In this document: positions 18,776 through 27,962 of the stretch, one piece after another | How the letters are laid out: each line of letters opens with the position of its first letter | Numbering within the stretch: the first letter of the stretch is position 1 | NCBI RefSeq assembly: GCF_018390605.1 | Contig: NZ_JAHBGD010000024.1 | Location: forward strand, 434,001-498,000 | Reading direction: 5' to 3' | Source of the DNA: Ancylobacter defluvii | Lineage (GTDB): Bacteria; Pseudomonadota; Alphaproteobacteria; Rhizobiales; Xanthobacteraceae | DNA length: 64,000 bases | Notes under the pieces: model-generated | Databases searched by the model: none | The model's input: only the letters and a program-made list of their open reading frames with translations | What the model was told of the DNA's origin: nothing | Position numbers and translations under genes: made by a program

Positions 18776-19267
18776 TTAAACATTTGTAATGCTGTCGTCC
18801 GACTTGCTCATCAACTCGTCAAACTTCCGCCGTTCTTCGACAGTCAGCGCGGATACGGCCACCGGCGCGGCGCGACGCCGGCGCGCGCGCAGCCAGATCG
18901 CAAGCCCGCCGCCGATCAGGATCAGGAACGGCGCCGTCCACAGGATCGCATTGGCTCCGTGCCAGGTCGGGCGCAACAGCACGAATTCGCCATAGCGGGC
19001 GACAAGAAAATCAAGCACCGCCTGGTCGTCGTCTCCGGCGCGTATCCGCTCGCGCACCAGCAGGCGCAGATCCTTGGCAAGCGGCGCGTCGGAATCGTCG
19101 ATGGACTGGTTCTGGCAGACCATGCAGCGCAGTTCTTTCGAGAGCGTCCGCGCGCGCGCTTCCTGCGCCGGGTCGGCCAGCACCTCGTCCGGCTGCACGG
19201 CATGCAGGGGCGTCAGCCCGACGACGAGCAGCGCCAATGCGGCAAGCAGGCTGCGCAGCCGTCTCAT
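18776..19267 (-). CDS. ccmH: Cytochrome c maturation protein CcmH (CycL)
   Basis: A 163-residue membrane-anchored thiol-disulphide protein that reduces apocytochrome c cysteines for haem ligation. The signal peptide (1-23) is followed by the redox motif LRCMVCQNQ and the conserved APLAKDLRLLVRERI. A single C-terminal helix near residues 105-125 anchors it facing the periplasm. The ATG overlaps the ccmF stop as ATGA, so it is translationally coupled. It is the last gene of the cycHJKL-type operon. ccmABCDG are not in the window. Confidence 0.95.
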   Translation of the reverse strand: MRRLRSLLAALALLVVGLTPLHAVQPDEVLADPAQEARARTLSKELRCMVCQNQSIDDSDAPLAKDLRLLVRERIRAGDDDQAVLDFLVARYGEFVLLRPTWHGANAILWTAPFLILIGGGLAIWLRARRRRAAPVAVSALTVEERRKFDELMSKSDDSITNV

Positions 19268-21255
19268 TCCGCGGCCACCGGCTTGGGTACCGGTGCCACC
19301 TTGCGGGCCGGTTTCGGCGCACCGACGCGCAGCCGCCGGTCGCTCAGCGACAACGTGCCGCCCAGCGCCATGATAAGGGCGCCGATCCAGATCAGCGTCA
19401 CCAGCGGTTTCCAATAGGCACGGATGGCAAGGCCGCCGCCCGGCAATTCGTCTCCGAGGCTGACATAGAGCTGGCTGAAGCCGAAGGTGCGGATGCCCGC
19501 CTCGGTGGTTGGCATGTTGCGGGCGGTGAACAGGCGCTTCGACGATTCGACGCTGCCGACGCTCGCCCCGCCCTGGCGGATGTCGAACACCCCGACCAGT
19601 TCGCGATAATTCGGCCCGGTGCGCGGCTCCACGCGGGCCAGCGTCAGCTCGTAGCGTCCGACCGGGAAGCTGTCGCCAACCTTGGCGCCGAGGATCGTCT
19701 CGTGGTTCCAGCTGGTCTCGGCGACGATGCCGAACAGGCAGACGCCGACGCCGGCATGCGCCAGCGCCGCTCCCATCGCCGCGCGCGGCAGGCCCTTGAA
19801 GCGCGCGAATGCCGTCGCCGCCGGCAGCCGGCCGATGCCGGACCGCTCGGCGATGTCGACCACGGCACCGAGGAACACGAAGGCGGCCAGCCCGATTCCG
19901 ATCGGCGCCAGCGCCGGCCCGCCGCCCTGCGCATAGGCGGCCACGCCGGCCGCCACCAGCCCGAGCAGGAAGGCGAGCATCAGGCGCTGCGCCGCTCCCG
20001 CGAGATCGCCGCGCTTCCAGGCCAGCAGCGGCCCGAACGGCATGGCGAACACCACCGGCAGCATCAACGCCCCGATGGTGAGGTTGAAATAGGGCGGCCC
20101 GACGGTGATCTTCGCCCCGGTCGTCGCCTCCAGGGCGAGCGGATAGAGCGTGCCGACGAACACCGCCGCCGCCGCCGCGGTGAGCAGCAGGTTGTTCAGC
20201 ACCAGCGCCCCCTCGCGGGAGATCGGGGCGAAGATCCCTCCCTGCCTGAGGCTGCTGGCGCGGGCGGCGAACAGCGTCAGCGAGCCGCCGATGAAGATCA
20301 CCAGAATGGCGAGGATGAACACGCCGCGCGTCGGGTCGGTGGCGAAGGCATGCACCGAGGTCAGCACACCGGAGCGCACCAGAAAGGTGCCGAGCAGCGA
20401 CAGCGAGAAGGCAAGGATGGCGAGCAGCACCGTCCATACCTTGAGCGCGTCCCGCTTTTCCATGACGACTGCGGAGTGGATCAGCGCCGTGCCGGCAAGC
20501 CACGGCATCAGCGAGGCGTTCTCCACCGGGTCCCAGAACCACCAGCCGCCCCAGCCGAGCTCGTAATAGGCCCAGTAGGAACCCATGGCGATGCCCAGCG
20601 TCAGGAACGCCCAGGCACCCAGCGCCCAGGGCCGCACCCAGCGCGCCCAGGCGGCGTCGATGCGCCCGTCGATCAGCGCCGCCACCGCGAAGGCGAAGGT
20701 CACCGAGAAACCGACATAGCCGAGATAGAGCAGCGGCGGATGGATCGCGAGGCCGATATCTTGCAGCACCGGATTGAGGTCGTTGCCCTCGGCCGGCGCC
20801 GGGATGACACGGGCGAACGGATTGGAGGTGAGCAGCAGGAAGGCGATGAAGGCCACGCCGATCGAACCCTGCACGCCGAGCACGTTCGCCTTCAGCCGCG
20901 CCGGCAGGTTGCCGCCGAACAGCGCGACGGTGGCACCGAAGATCGCCAACACCAGCGCCCAGAGCAGCATCGAGCCCTCATGGTTGCCCCAGGTTCCGGT
21001 GATCCGGTAAAGCAGCGGCTTCAGCGAATGCGAGTTCTCGACGACGTTCAGCACCGAGAAGTCGGAGCGGACATAGGCGCTCACCAGCACCGCGAACGAC
21101 AGCGCGACGAAGCCGCAAAAGGCCAGCGCCAGCGAAGGCCCCACCCGCATCAGCGCCGCGTCGTTGGCGCGCGCGCCCCAGATCGGCAGCACGGTCTGCA
21201 GGATCGCGACGGCGAGCGCCAGCACCAGCGCGTAATGGCCGATCTCGGGGTTCAT
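19264..21255 (-). CDS. ccmF: Haem lyase subunit CcmF (CycK)
   Basis: A 663-residue polytopic protein that ligates haem from CcmE to apocytochrome c with CcmH and CcmI. The haem-handling WWD signature [17 protein letters not shown] is near residues 230-246, and the family's periplasmic histidines are present in the flanking helices. Fifteen or so membrane helices span the protein. The length is normal. Both ends overlap neighbours by four bases (with ccmE and ccmH), indicating one mRNA. Confidence 0.95.
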   Translation of the reverse strand: MNPEIGHYALVLALAVAILQTVLPIWGARANDAALMRVGPSLALAFCGFVALSFAVLVSAYVRSDFSVLNVVENSHSLKPLLYRITGTWGNHEGSMLLWALVLAIFGATVALFGGNLPARLKANVLGVQGSIGVAFIAFLLLTSNPFARVIPAPAEGNDLNPVLQDIGLAIHPPLLYLGYVGFSVTFAFAVAALIDGRIDAAWARWVRPWALGAWAFLTLGIAMGSYWAYYELGWGGWWFWDPVENASLMPWLAGTALIHSAVVMEKRDALKVWTVLLAILAFSLSLLGTFLVRSGVLTSVHAFATDPTRGVFILAILVIFIGGSLTLFAARASSLRQGGIFAPISREGALVLNNLLLTAAAAAVFVGTLYPLALEATTGAKITVGPPYFNLTIGALMLPVVFAMPFGPLLAWKRGDLAGAAQRLMLAFLLGLVAAGVAAYAQGGGPALAPIGIGLAAFVFLGAVVDIAERSGIGRLPAATAFARFKGLPRAAMGAALAHAGVGVCLFGIVAETSWNHETILGAKVGDSFPVGRYELTLARVEPRTGPNYRELVGVFDIRQGGASVGSVESSKRLFTARNMPTTEAGIRTFGFSQLYVSLGDELPGGGLAIRAYWKPLVTLIWIGALIMALGGTLSLSDRRLRVGAPKPARKVAPVPKPVAAE

Positions 21256-21731
21256 TGCACGGTGTTCCCTTGGCTCGCCTTGACCGGGGCGCCGTTCGCG
21301 CCTTCCTGCCAGACACCCTGCTTCTTGAGCGCGTCGACCACCTCGCGCGGCATGTATTTCTCGTCATGCTTGGCCAGAATGCTGTCGGCGGTGAAGCTCA
21401 TGGGCCCGGTCAGCTTCCCTTCCGCGATCACCCCCTGCCCCTCGCGGAACAGGTCCGGCAGGATGCCGACATAGGCGACCTCGACATCCGCGCCGCCATC
21501 GGTGATGGCGAAGCGCACATGCACGTTATCACTCTTCACCACGCTGCCGTCCTTCACCAGCCCGCCGATTCGCAGCCGCGTGCCGGGAGCTGTGTGCTCC
21601 TGCGCGATCTCGCTCGGCGAACGGAAGAACACGATGGTGTCGTTGAGCGCGAACAGCACCAGCCCGGCCGCGATCGTGAGCACGCCCAGCGCGGCGGAAA
21701 TGAGGACGAGGCGTCGGCCCTTGCGGGTCAT
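21252..21731 (-). CDS. ccmE: Haem chaperone CcmE (CycJ)
   Basis: A 159-residue periplasmic haem chaperone with an N-terminal membrane anchor (about residues 8-28) and an OB-fold body. Haem is held covalently by H122 in the [11 protein letters not shown] motif, with Y126 as the axial ligand. The ATG (MTRKGRR) lies 2 bases beyond the ccmI stop; the longer upstream frame overlaps ccmI and lacks family similarity. It passes haem to CcmF. Confidence 0.95.
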   Translation of the reverse strand: MTRKGRRLVLISAALGVLTIAAGLVLFALNDTIVFFRSPSEIAQEHTAPGTRLRIGGLVKDGSVVKSDNVHVRFAITDGGADVEVAYVGILPDLFREGQGVIAEGKLTGPMSFTADSILAKHDEKYMPREVVDALKKQGVWQEGANGAPVKASQGNTVQ

Positions 21732-21735
21732 GCAT

Positions 21736-22854
21736 TCAACTCCCGAGGCCCAGTTCGCGGGCAAGCGCGTCGATGCGGCCGAGCGCCTGCGTATCGGCGG
21801 CGAACTGCACCCGCGCCTTGGCGGCGGCGGCACGTGCCTCGTCGCCCTCGCCGAGCACGTTCCACGCCCGCATCAACCGCAGCCAGCCGTCGAGATCGTT
21901 GCCGTTCTCGGCAAGCCGCTGCGACAGCCGGTCGACCATGCCGCGCACCATGGCACCGCGTTCTTCGGCGCTCATCTGCTGGGCGGCCGCGACATCCTGC
22001 GCGTTCGGTCCGGGGGCGGTTACGACAGGAGCGCCTACCCGCGCCAGCGCAGTGGCCAGCATCGGCCGCCAGGGAGCGTCTGCCGGTGAATCGGCGGCGA
22101 GCGCCGACCACATCGCCGCCGCCTCCTGCGGCCGGCCGTCCTGCTCGGCGGCGAGCCCGAGGAAATAGCGCGCCCGGGGATCGGCAGGGTCGGCCGTCCG
22201 CGCCGCCTCGAACGCCACCTTGGCCTCGGCGGTGACAACGCCACCGGATTGCGCCAGCAGCGCCTCGCCGAGCCCGTTCTGCCGCCGGGTATCGGAGCCG
22301 TTCAGCCGGATGGCGTTCGTCCAGGCCCGCGCCGCGTCCTCGAAGCGTCCGACCCGCATATAGACCGGCGCAATCACCTCATAGCCGCGGCCATCGTCGG
22401 GATTGGCGGTCAGGTGATCCTCGACCCGGCGCACCAGAATGGCGACATCCGCCTGGCCCGGCTGCGCGTCGAGCCGCGCCGCCAGCGGCTGGCCGTCCTG
22501 CTGCGGCGATCCGAGCGCGAAATACAGGCCGCCGGCAAAGAGTGGCACGCCGATGAGCGCCACCACCGCCGCCACCCGTCGCCGCCGGTCGCCGCCACTC
22601 GCCACCACATCGGCGGCATCGGCCTCGGCGACGCGCAGCATGCGCCGGGCAAGCTCGGTACGCGCCGCCTCGCCCTCGGCGGCACCGATCAGCCCGGCGG
22701 CGCGGTCGCGCTCGATCTCGGCCAGTTGGTCGCGATAGACGGCGAGATCGGCCTGCCCGTCGGACACGCCGTCACCCGCGCGGGGACGCAGGGGCCACAG
22801 CACCGCCATGATGGCGGCGCCGGTCATCAGGGATATGGCCAGCCACAGCAACAT
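21736..22854 (-). CDS. ccmI: Cytochrome c biogenesis factor CcmI (CycH)
   Basis: A 372-residue protein that presents apocytochrome c to the CcmF/H lyase. Two N-terminal membrane helices (about 1-22 and 92-112) flank a cytoplasmic leucine-zipper-like loop, followed by periplasmic tetratricopeptide repeats (about 145-300) that bind the apocytochrome tail. AGAGG eight bases before the ATG supports this start. It is the first gene of ccmIEFH. In Rhizobium leguminosarum the equivalent cycHJKL operon and feuPQ lie together and both affect iron uptake, and the same arrangement is seen here. Confidence 0.93.
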   Translation of the reverse strand: MLLWLAISLMTGAAIMAVLWPLRPRAGDGVSDGQADLAVYRDQLAEIERDRAAGLIGAAEGEAARTELARRMLRVAEADAADVVASGGDRRRRVAAVVALIGVPLFAGGLYFALGSPQQDGQPLAARLDAQPGQADVAILVRRVEDHLTANPDDGRGYEVIAPVYMRVGRFEDAARAWTNAIRLNGSDTRRQNGLGEALLAQSGGVVTAEAKVAFEAARTADPADPRARYFLGLAAEQDGRPQEAAAMWSALAADSPADAPWRPMLATALARVGAPVVTAPGPNAQDVAAAQQMSAEERGAMVRGMVDRLSQRLAENGNDLDGWLRLMRAWNVLGEGDEARAAAAKARVQFAADTQALGRIDALARELGLGS

Positions 22855-22931
22855 TAGTTTTCCTCTAATGCGCTCAGGTAGCCGACGCAGCGGGCGCCGC
22901 CAATCCGTAACAACCTCGGTCCGATCGACGC

Positions 22932-22982
22932 AGCCTCACAGTCACGCGAGAAATCGGGCCGCGCTCACGCGACTGTGAGGCT
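22932..22982. repeat. Long imperfect inverted repeat upstream of ccmI
   Basis: Arms of 12 perfect bases at 22932-22943 and 22971-22982 extend inward with 5 of 7 further pairs, giving a stem of about 19 bp around a short loop. There is no T-tract on either strand. It lies between the ccmI start and the terminator of the lipoprotein gene. It could be a transcript-stabilising hairpin, a second terminator element or a regulator site. Confidence 0.6.
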
Positions 22983-22992
22983 ACGCACAAGC

Positions 22993-23025
22993 AAAAACCG
23001 CCCGCCGGCATAGGCCAGCGGGCGG
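22993..23025 (-). terminator. Intrinsic terminator after the glycine-zipper lipoprotein gene
   Basis: On the minus strand an 8-bp stem (22998-23005 with 23018-23025, GCGGGCGG/CCGCCCGC) with extra inner pairs is followed by five T. It lies about 60 bases beyond the lipoprotein stop and separates it from ccmI, so ccmI should have its own promoter. Confidence 0.8.
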
Positions 23026-23083
23026 CAAGATCGATGGAAATATCCACCAACCCGATCGATCCGGACCGATCGGGGGAGCCCAC

Positions 23084-23551
23084 TCAGCCCGCCACCGGCG
23101 CCCAGGTGCCGTCCGGGTTGCGGCAGGCGGTGCCGCGCGCGGTCTGCGGCTGGCCGTCGATATAGATGGTGTGGGTGAATTCGCGGCAACGCGGCGAGGA
23201 GCCGCGGGCATAGGTCGGGCCGGGCACGATGGTACCGTAATTGCCGTCCTCGCCACGCCAGCTCACCGGCGCGCCGGGATTGCCATATTCCAGCGCCTGC
23301 ATCTCGGCCTGCCGCGCGCGCTGACGGTCCTGCTCGTCGAGAGCGCTGCCGATGGCGCCGCCGATCAGGCCGCCGGCCAGCGCGCCGATGGCCGCACCCG
23401 CCACATTGCGTCCGGCAATCGCGCCGATCACGCCGCCGGCGAGCGCGCCTGTCGCCGCACCGCCGACCATGTTGGGATTTTCCTGCGTGGCGGTGCAGCC
23501 TGCAAGCGTGGCGCCGATCAGCGCAACGGCAACGAATTGAGTAACGCGCAT
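23084..23551 (-). CDS. Glycine-zipper outer-membrane lipoprotein (17-kDa surface antigen type)
   Basis: A 155-residue lipoprotein. The signal ends at the lipobox LAGC with the lipidated cysteine at residue 19. A glycine-zipper region of GAATGALAGGVIGAIAG and GALAGGLIGGAIGSA type (about 30-70) may insert in a membrane, and a C-terminal domain includes REFTHTIYIDG. GAAGGG eight bases before the ATG sets the start; the frame is open upstream without support. The family is similar to the rickettsial 17-kDa antigen/RT0821 group. Its exact role is unknown. It is inserted between feuQ and ccmI with its own terminator. Confidence 0.88.
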   Translation of the reverse strand: MRVTQFVAVALIGATLAGCTATQENPNMVGGAATGALAGGVIGAIAGRNVAGAAIGALAGGLIGGAIGSALDEQDRQRARQAEMQALEYGNPGAPVSWRGEDGNYGTIVPGPTYARGSSPRCREFTHTIYIDGQPQTARGTACRNPDGTWAPVAG

Positions 23552-23637
23552 CAAGAATCCCTTCCGAAAATTCCCCAGACCAGAGCGGTGCGGCGCAGAT
23601 GGCGTGAGGATTTGGGCAAAACCGCGGCTTTCGCGCT

Positions 23638-25023
23638 TCATGCGGCCGGCAACCGTACCACGCAGCGTAAACCGCCGAACGGCGATCGGTCGAGCGCGAG
23701 CGAGCCGCCATAGAGCCCGACCAGCTCCGACACGATGGAGAGACCCAGCCCCGAGCCCGGCTGTGTTTCGTCGAGGCGGCGCCCGCGCTTCATGGCTTCG
23801 CCGCGCTGCGCCTCGGTGAGGCCGGGGCCGTCGTCGTCGATGACGATCTCAAAGACGGCTCGTCGTCCCGGCCCCTCGACCGCCGGACCAACGCTCACCT
23901 CCACCAGGGTGCGGGCCCATTTGCAGCCATTGTCGACGAGATTGCCGATAATCTCCTCGAGATCCTGCCGCTCGCCGCGGAAGCGCGCGCCTCCGGCGAT
24001 CTCGGTCTCCACATCGATGCCGCGGCGGCGGTAGACCTTGCCGAGCGAGGCCGCCAGCTTCTCGACCACCGGCCCCACCTCCTCCACCGTGGTGACGACC
24101 TGGGCGCGGGCGGCTATGCGCGCACGTTCCAGATGATGCGCCACCTGGCCCTTCATCACCTCGGCCTGCTCCTGCACCTTGGTGGCAAGCACCGAATCGG
24201 GCGTGCCGGCCAGCATCCGCCCGGCTTCGTTCTGCAGCACCGAGATCGGGGTTTTCAGCGCATGGGCGAGGTTGCCGACATGGGTGCGCGCACGCTCGAC
24301 GATCTCGCGATTGGTGTCGATGAGCGCGTTCATCTCCGCCACCACCGGTGCTACTTCGACGGGATAGTCGCCCTCCAGCCGTTCGGCGCGCCCCTCGCGC
24401 ACGGCGGCGAGCGCGGTCAGCATCCGTTTGAGCGGCCGCAGTCCGAACAGCACCTGGAACGCCACCGTCATCAGGAAGACGAGGCCGAGCACCGCCAGCG
24501 TGACGATCAGCGCGGTATCGAATCCCTCGACCTCATCGTCGATCTCGCCGGCGTCGGCGGCAACCGCGATGGCGTAGCGCCCGTCCTCGCCGAGATCGAC
24601 CACTCGTTCGACGATGCGCAGCCGCTGGGCGGCCGGCCCCTTGGCATAGTCCTCGCGCAGGCCGGTGAGGTCGGCTCCGGTGCCCTTGTCGACCAGCAGT
24701 GGCAGCGTGCCCTCGGGCATGGAGCGCGAGGTTTTCACCTCCTTGGCCGTGCGGTCGAGGCGGGTGATCTGCCAGTACCAGCCGGAAAGCGGAAACGAGA
24801 AGATCGGGTCGCCGAGCGTCGTCGGCTCCGGCATCTGGCCGGCGGTCGAATTGGCGACGTCGGCGACAATGGTTTTCAGATAGACGTCGAGCCGCCGGTC
24901 GAAGGCCCGCTCCACCGCCTGCTGATAGGCGGTGGACAGCACGAAGCCGGTCACGGCGAGCACCGCCACGATCACCAGCGTGGCGGAGACGAACAGCCGG
25001 AGCGCCAGCGAGCGCGAGCGCAT
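23638..25023 (-). CDS. feuQ: FeuQ-type sensor histidine kinase
   Basis: A 461-residue inner-membrane kinase: TM1 about 9-31, periplasmic sensor region to about 170, TM2 about 175-197, HAMP-like linker and kinase core with H254 in LAHALKTPISVL. The N box is NLVDNGCKWA and the G2 box GSGLGLSIVSEL. The PhoQ-like architecture and the position directly after an OmpR-type regulator and before cycHJKL match FeuQ, which with FeuP controls iron uptake in R. leguminosarum and osmoadaptation/cyclic glucan export in Sinorhizobium. Start and preceding stop share one base (TGATG). Confidence 0.85.
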   Translation of the reverse strand: MRSRSLALRLFVSATLVIVAVLAVTGFVLSTAYQQAVERAFDRRLDVYLKTIVADVANSTAGQMPEPTTLGDPIFSFPLSGWYWQITRLDRTAKEVKTSRSMPEGTLPLLVDKGTGADLTGLREDYAKGPAAQRLRIVERVVDLGEDGRYAIAVAADAGEIDDEVEGFDTALIVTLAVLGLVFLMTVAFQVLFGLRPLKRMLTALAAVREGRAERLEGDYPVEVAPVVAEMNALIDTNREIVERARTHVGNLAHALKTPISVLQNEAGRMLAGTPDSVLATKVQEQAEVMKGQVAHHLERARIAARAQVVTTVEEVGPVVEKLAASLGKVYRRRGIDVETEIAGGARFRGERQDLEEIIGNLVDNGCKWARTLVEVSVGPAVEGPGRRAVFEIVIDDDGPGLTEAQRGEAMKRGRRLDETQPGSGLGLSIVSELVGLYGGSLALDRSPFGGLRCVVRLPAA

Positions 25024-25694
25024 CAGCGCGGCGGGTCCGGCATTGCGAGCAGGTAGCCGAGCCCGCGCACGGTCTGGATCACGTCGATGCCGAGCTTCTT
25101 GCGCAGCCGGCCGACAAAGACCTCGATGGTGTTGGAATCGCGGTCGAAATCCTGGTCGTAGAGATGCTCGACCAGCTCGGTGCGCGACACCACCCGCCCG
25201 GCATGGTGCATGAGATAGGCGAGCAGCCGGTATTCGTGTGAGGTGAGCTTCACCGCTCGCCCGTCCACCGTCACCCGGCCCGAGCGGGTGTCGAGCATCA
25301 CCGGTCCGCAGGTCAGCTCGCTGGCGGCATGGCCGGCGGCGCGGCGCAGCAGCGCGCGGATGCGGGCGAGCACCTCCTCCATGTGGAAGGGCTTGGCCAC
25401 GTAGTCGTCGGCGCCGGCATCGAAGCCCTGCACCTTGTCGCTCCAGCGGTCGCGGGCGGTGAGCACCAGCACCGGCATCTTCTTGCCGTCGCGCCGCCAG
25501 GCCTCCAGCACCGAGAGCCCGTCCATCTTCGGCAGGCCGATGTCGAGCACCACCGCGTCATAGGGCTCGCTCTCGCCGAGAAAGTGCCCCTCCTCGCCGT
25601 CATGCGCGCGGTCGACCGCATAGCCGGCATCGGTCAGCGCCTCGGTGAGCTGGCGGTTGAGATCGGGATCGTCTTCGACGACGAGCAGACGCAC
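25023..25694 (-). CDS. feuP: FeuP-type OmpR-family response regulator
   Basis: A 223-residue regulator with receiver domain (1-115, D51 in AVVLDIGLPKMDG) and winged-helix DNA-binding domain (about 125-218) with SNTIEVFVGRLRKKLG. It is partner to the FeuQ-type kinase, coupled by TGATG. No separate feuN-like small gene (the inhibitor described in Sinorhizobium) is seen upstream, where only about 100 bases separate it from the lysozyme gene. The assignment rests on synteny with cycHJKL plus domain architecture. Confidence 0.85.
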   Translation of the reverse strand: MRLLVVEDDPDLNRQLTEALTDAGYAVDRAHDGEEGHFLGESEPYDAVVLDIGLPKMDGLSVLEAWRRDGKKMPVLVLTARDRWSDKVQGFDAGADDYVAKPFHMEEVLARIRALLRRAAGHAASELTCGPVMLDTRSGRVTVDGRAVKLTSHEYRLLAYLMHHAGRVVSRTELVEHLYDQDFDRDSNTIEVFVGRLRKKLGIDVIQTVRGLGYLLAMPDPPR

Positions 25695-25795
25695 GGGCAG
25701 GCCCTTTCACACGACGAATCGCCGCGCGCCGTTGCGGGCGCGCGGCTCGTGCGAGGGAGCATGCCATTGCGGCATCCGCTTGTCAGGCGAGCGGA

Positions 25796-26497
25796 TCAGG
25801 CGAGCCCCGCATCCTCGCGGGCGCGACGCAGGGCGCCATGGAGCGCGAAGGCGACACCGAGCACGGTCAGCGCGACGAAGGCGTGCTTGGCGATCTGCGA
25901 CACCTCGGTGAAGGGCGATAGCTGCTGCGCCGCTTCCGCCACCGCCGCCCCGACGGTGCCGAACGTCGCGGCGAGCGCTCCCTTGCCAGCAGTCGTTGCG
26001 GTCGCCGCCGCCTTGGCAGCCGGCTCGACATAGTTGGAGGCGACGAACGCGCCCCTGGCCCACAGCCCCGCCTCCGCGGCGCGGCGATTGGCGAGGCCGG
26101 CAAGCACCCGGCCGCCCGCCTTGTTCCATTTGGCGAGTTCACCCGGCACCGCGGCATGGTTGCCGGCGTTCAGCTTGTTGAGCAGCGTCGAGCCGAGGAA
26201 ATTGCCCGGCCCGACATTGAAGCAGAACGAGACCAGCGCGGCGAACTGGTTGTCGGTGAGCCGCACCGTCACCGCCGCCTCGACCGCCGCCTCATACTGG
26301 GCGAGGTCGGCGCGCAGCATCGCCTCGGCCTGCGCCTCGGAGATCTTCAGCCCCCGTTTGACCGCCGGCGGCCCGGCGGCGTCGGTATGGCCGTAGCCGA
26401 TGGTCCAGACGCCCACCGGGTCCTTATAGGCCGTGAGCCTCCTGCCCTCCCACTGCTTGATGAGGGCGAGGCCCGCCTCGTTCACGTTGCGCGGCAT
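25796..26497 (-). CDS. GH24 lysozyme (endolysin) with a C-terminal membrane segment
   Basis: A 233-residue protein. The N-terminal T4-type lysozyme domain has E17 (QWEG), D26 (YKDPVG) and T32 (WTIGYGHT) at exactly the E-8x-D-5x-T spacing of T4 lysozyme, and should cut peptidoglycan. After about residue 150 an Ala-rich linker leads to one hydrophobic helix (FVALTVLGVAFALHGAL, about 205-221) near the C-terminus. No N-terminal signal is visible. AGGAG eight bases before the ATG sets the start. It ends the GTA-type cluster and is a candidate for cell lysis and particle release. Confidence 0.85.
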   Translation of the reverse strand: MPRNVNEAGLALIKQWEGRRLTAYKDPVGVWTIGYGHTDAAGPPAVKRGLKISEAQAEAMLRADLAQYEAAVEAAVTVRLTDNQFAALVSFCFNVGPGNFLGSTLLNKLNAGNHAAVPGELAKWNKAGGRVLAGLANRRAAEAGLWARGAFVASNYVEPAAKAAATATTAGKGALAATFGTVGAAVAEAAQQLSPFTEVSQIAKHAFVALTVLGVAFALHGALRRAREDAGLA

Positions 26498-26570
26498 GGC
26501 GATCTCCTGATGCACCGGCACAAAAAAGCCGCCCGAAGGGCGGCGGCGAACCAACGACAGGCCGAGGCGG

Positions 26571-27962
26571 TCAGGCGAGCTGCGACACGTCGATCGCCCC
26601 GGACGCCGCCACCGCCAGGTTGGCGAAGCGCGTCGGATGGATGCCGTCGGCGGTGTAGGTGCCGGCGGCGCCGTCCACCTTCCATTTGCCGGAGTTGCGG
26701 CTGCTCTCCAGCACGTCGGCGACGTCGAACACGCCGTGGAGCGGATGCCCGGTTTCGCCGGCCCGCACCGCGCCGGCCGTGCCGATCGCCACCGGCACGC
26801 CGGCGAGGATCGGCGCCTGGTCGCGCAGCCAGTCGTTCAGCTGCTCGCGCACCCCGTCGCCGGAGATCGAGAAGTTGGTCCGCGCCGTCTGGTTCGCCAG
26901 CGTCGCCCAGCTGTCGGTCGAATTGGTCTCCGGCGTGATCGTGGTCTGGAACAGGCGGGAACCGGACCGCGCGATCTGGCCGCCACGTTCCCACAGCGCC
27001 AGCATGTTGGCCTTTGTCGCCTCGAGGCCCGCGCCGCCGGCAATGCTGTTCACCCCGTGCTCGAAGATGATGTTCTTCACATAATGGGCGAGCGACAGAC
27101 GCTTGGTGCAGCTCTTGAGAATGGTCTCGATATCGTCGCCGGCCATGGCGCCGCTGATATAGGCATGGGTGCCGGACACCGCGCGGCCGATCAGCCCGAA
27201 GCCGCCGTCGCTGGCATCGGCAGCGGCGTAGGAATCGCCGGTGCCCTCGACGATGCTGTCGCCGATCCCCAGCACGCCGCCATGGGTCGTGCGGGCGATG
27301 ATGCCGATCGGCCAGGTGCCGACCGAGCGCGTGGCGGGATCGGGCGTGCCGAAGCGCCGCGTCAGGTCGCCGACGCGGGCGGTGGAACCGGTCGAGCCTT
27401 CCGCCGCATAGTCGTTCTGGCGAAAATTGGCGTGGATGTAGCCGGTCGAGCTGAACAGGGCGATGCGTATCTTGATCTCGGTTCCGGCCGGCAGGCTGAT
27501 CGGCAGGAAGTCGGTGCAGATCTCGCCTCCGGCATCCATGAAGCCTTGCGACGCCCCGTTGAACGACATCAGCACCAGCGTGCCGGCGGGATATTCGATC
27601 GACACCGAAACCGCCGTCTGCGCCTGGACTGCGGTCTCGAACTTGTCGCCGTTGCGCATGGCGAACCAGTTGGGGAGGCGCACCGCGAGCTCGGTCACGT
27701 CGGCGCGCAGGGTGTGGCGGTTGCGGGTGAACACGCTGATGCCGCCGTCCGAGGCCTGCGCGGTGGCGATGCGGCAATTGGTGGCGACCTGGCCGTAATA
27801 CTCGCCGCCGCCACGCAGCGGATAGGTGGCGGCATTGGCCGGCAGCGCCCCGGAGAGACTGCGGATCGAGGCCAGCGAATGCCGCCCCCAATAGCCGTCC
27901 ACGTCATGCCCGACGAGATGGGTGAGCGCGCGCTGCGGCGCGAGTTCGATTTCGCCCGACAT
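26571..27962 (-). CDS. SGNH/GDSL-hydrolase-containing tail-associated protein
   Basis: A 463-residue protein. The N-terminal half (1-225) is beta-rich and unlike known enzymes. The C-terminal half is an SGNH hydrolase with the nucleophile S236 in VLGIGDSIVEG and the catalytic pair D439/H442 in ADGIHPTR. Such domains remove acyl groups from polysaccharides. The start overlaps the DUF2793 stop as TGATG, tying it to the GTA cluster, so a role in modifying recipient or producer surface glycans is plausible but inferred. There is no signal peptide, as expected for a virion-type component. Confidence 0.75.
   Translation of the reverse strand: MSGEIELAPQRALTHLVGHDVDGYWGRHSLASIRSLSGALPANAATYPLRGGGEYYGQVATNCRIATAQASDGGISVFTRNRHTLRADVTELAVRLPNWFAMRNGDKFETAVQAQTAVSVSIEYPAGTLVLMSFNGASQGFMDAGGEICTDFLPISLPAGTEIKIRIALFSSTGYIHANFRQNDYAAEGSTGSTARVGDLTRRFGTPDPATRSVGTWPIGIIARTTHGGVLGIGDSIVEGTGDSYAAADASDGGFGLIGRAVSGTHAYISGAMAGDDIETILKSCTKRLSLAHYVKNIIFEHGVNSIAGGAGLEATKANMLALWERGGQIARSGSRLFQTTITPETNSTDSWATLANQTARTNFSISGDGVREQLNDWLRDQAPILAGVPVAIGTAGAVRAGETGHPLHGVFDVADVLESSRNSGKWKVDGAAGTYTADGIHPTRFANLAVAASGAIDVSQLA

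Noticed and set aside
23051-23074. CCCGATCG/CGATCGGG palindrome after the lipoprotein gene
   Set aside because: No T-tract and a composition-driven motif; the true terminator lies just beyond at 22993-23025.
25695-25795. A feuN-like small gene upstream of feuP
   Set aside because: Only about 100 bases are available and no suitable ORF is present.
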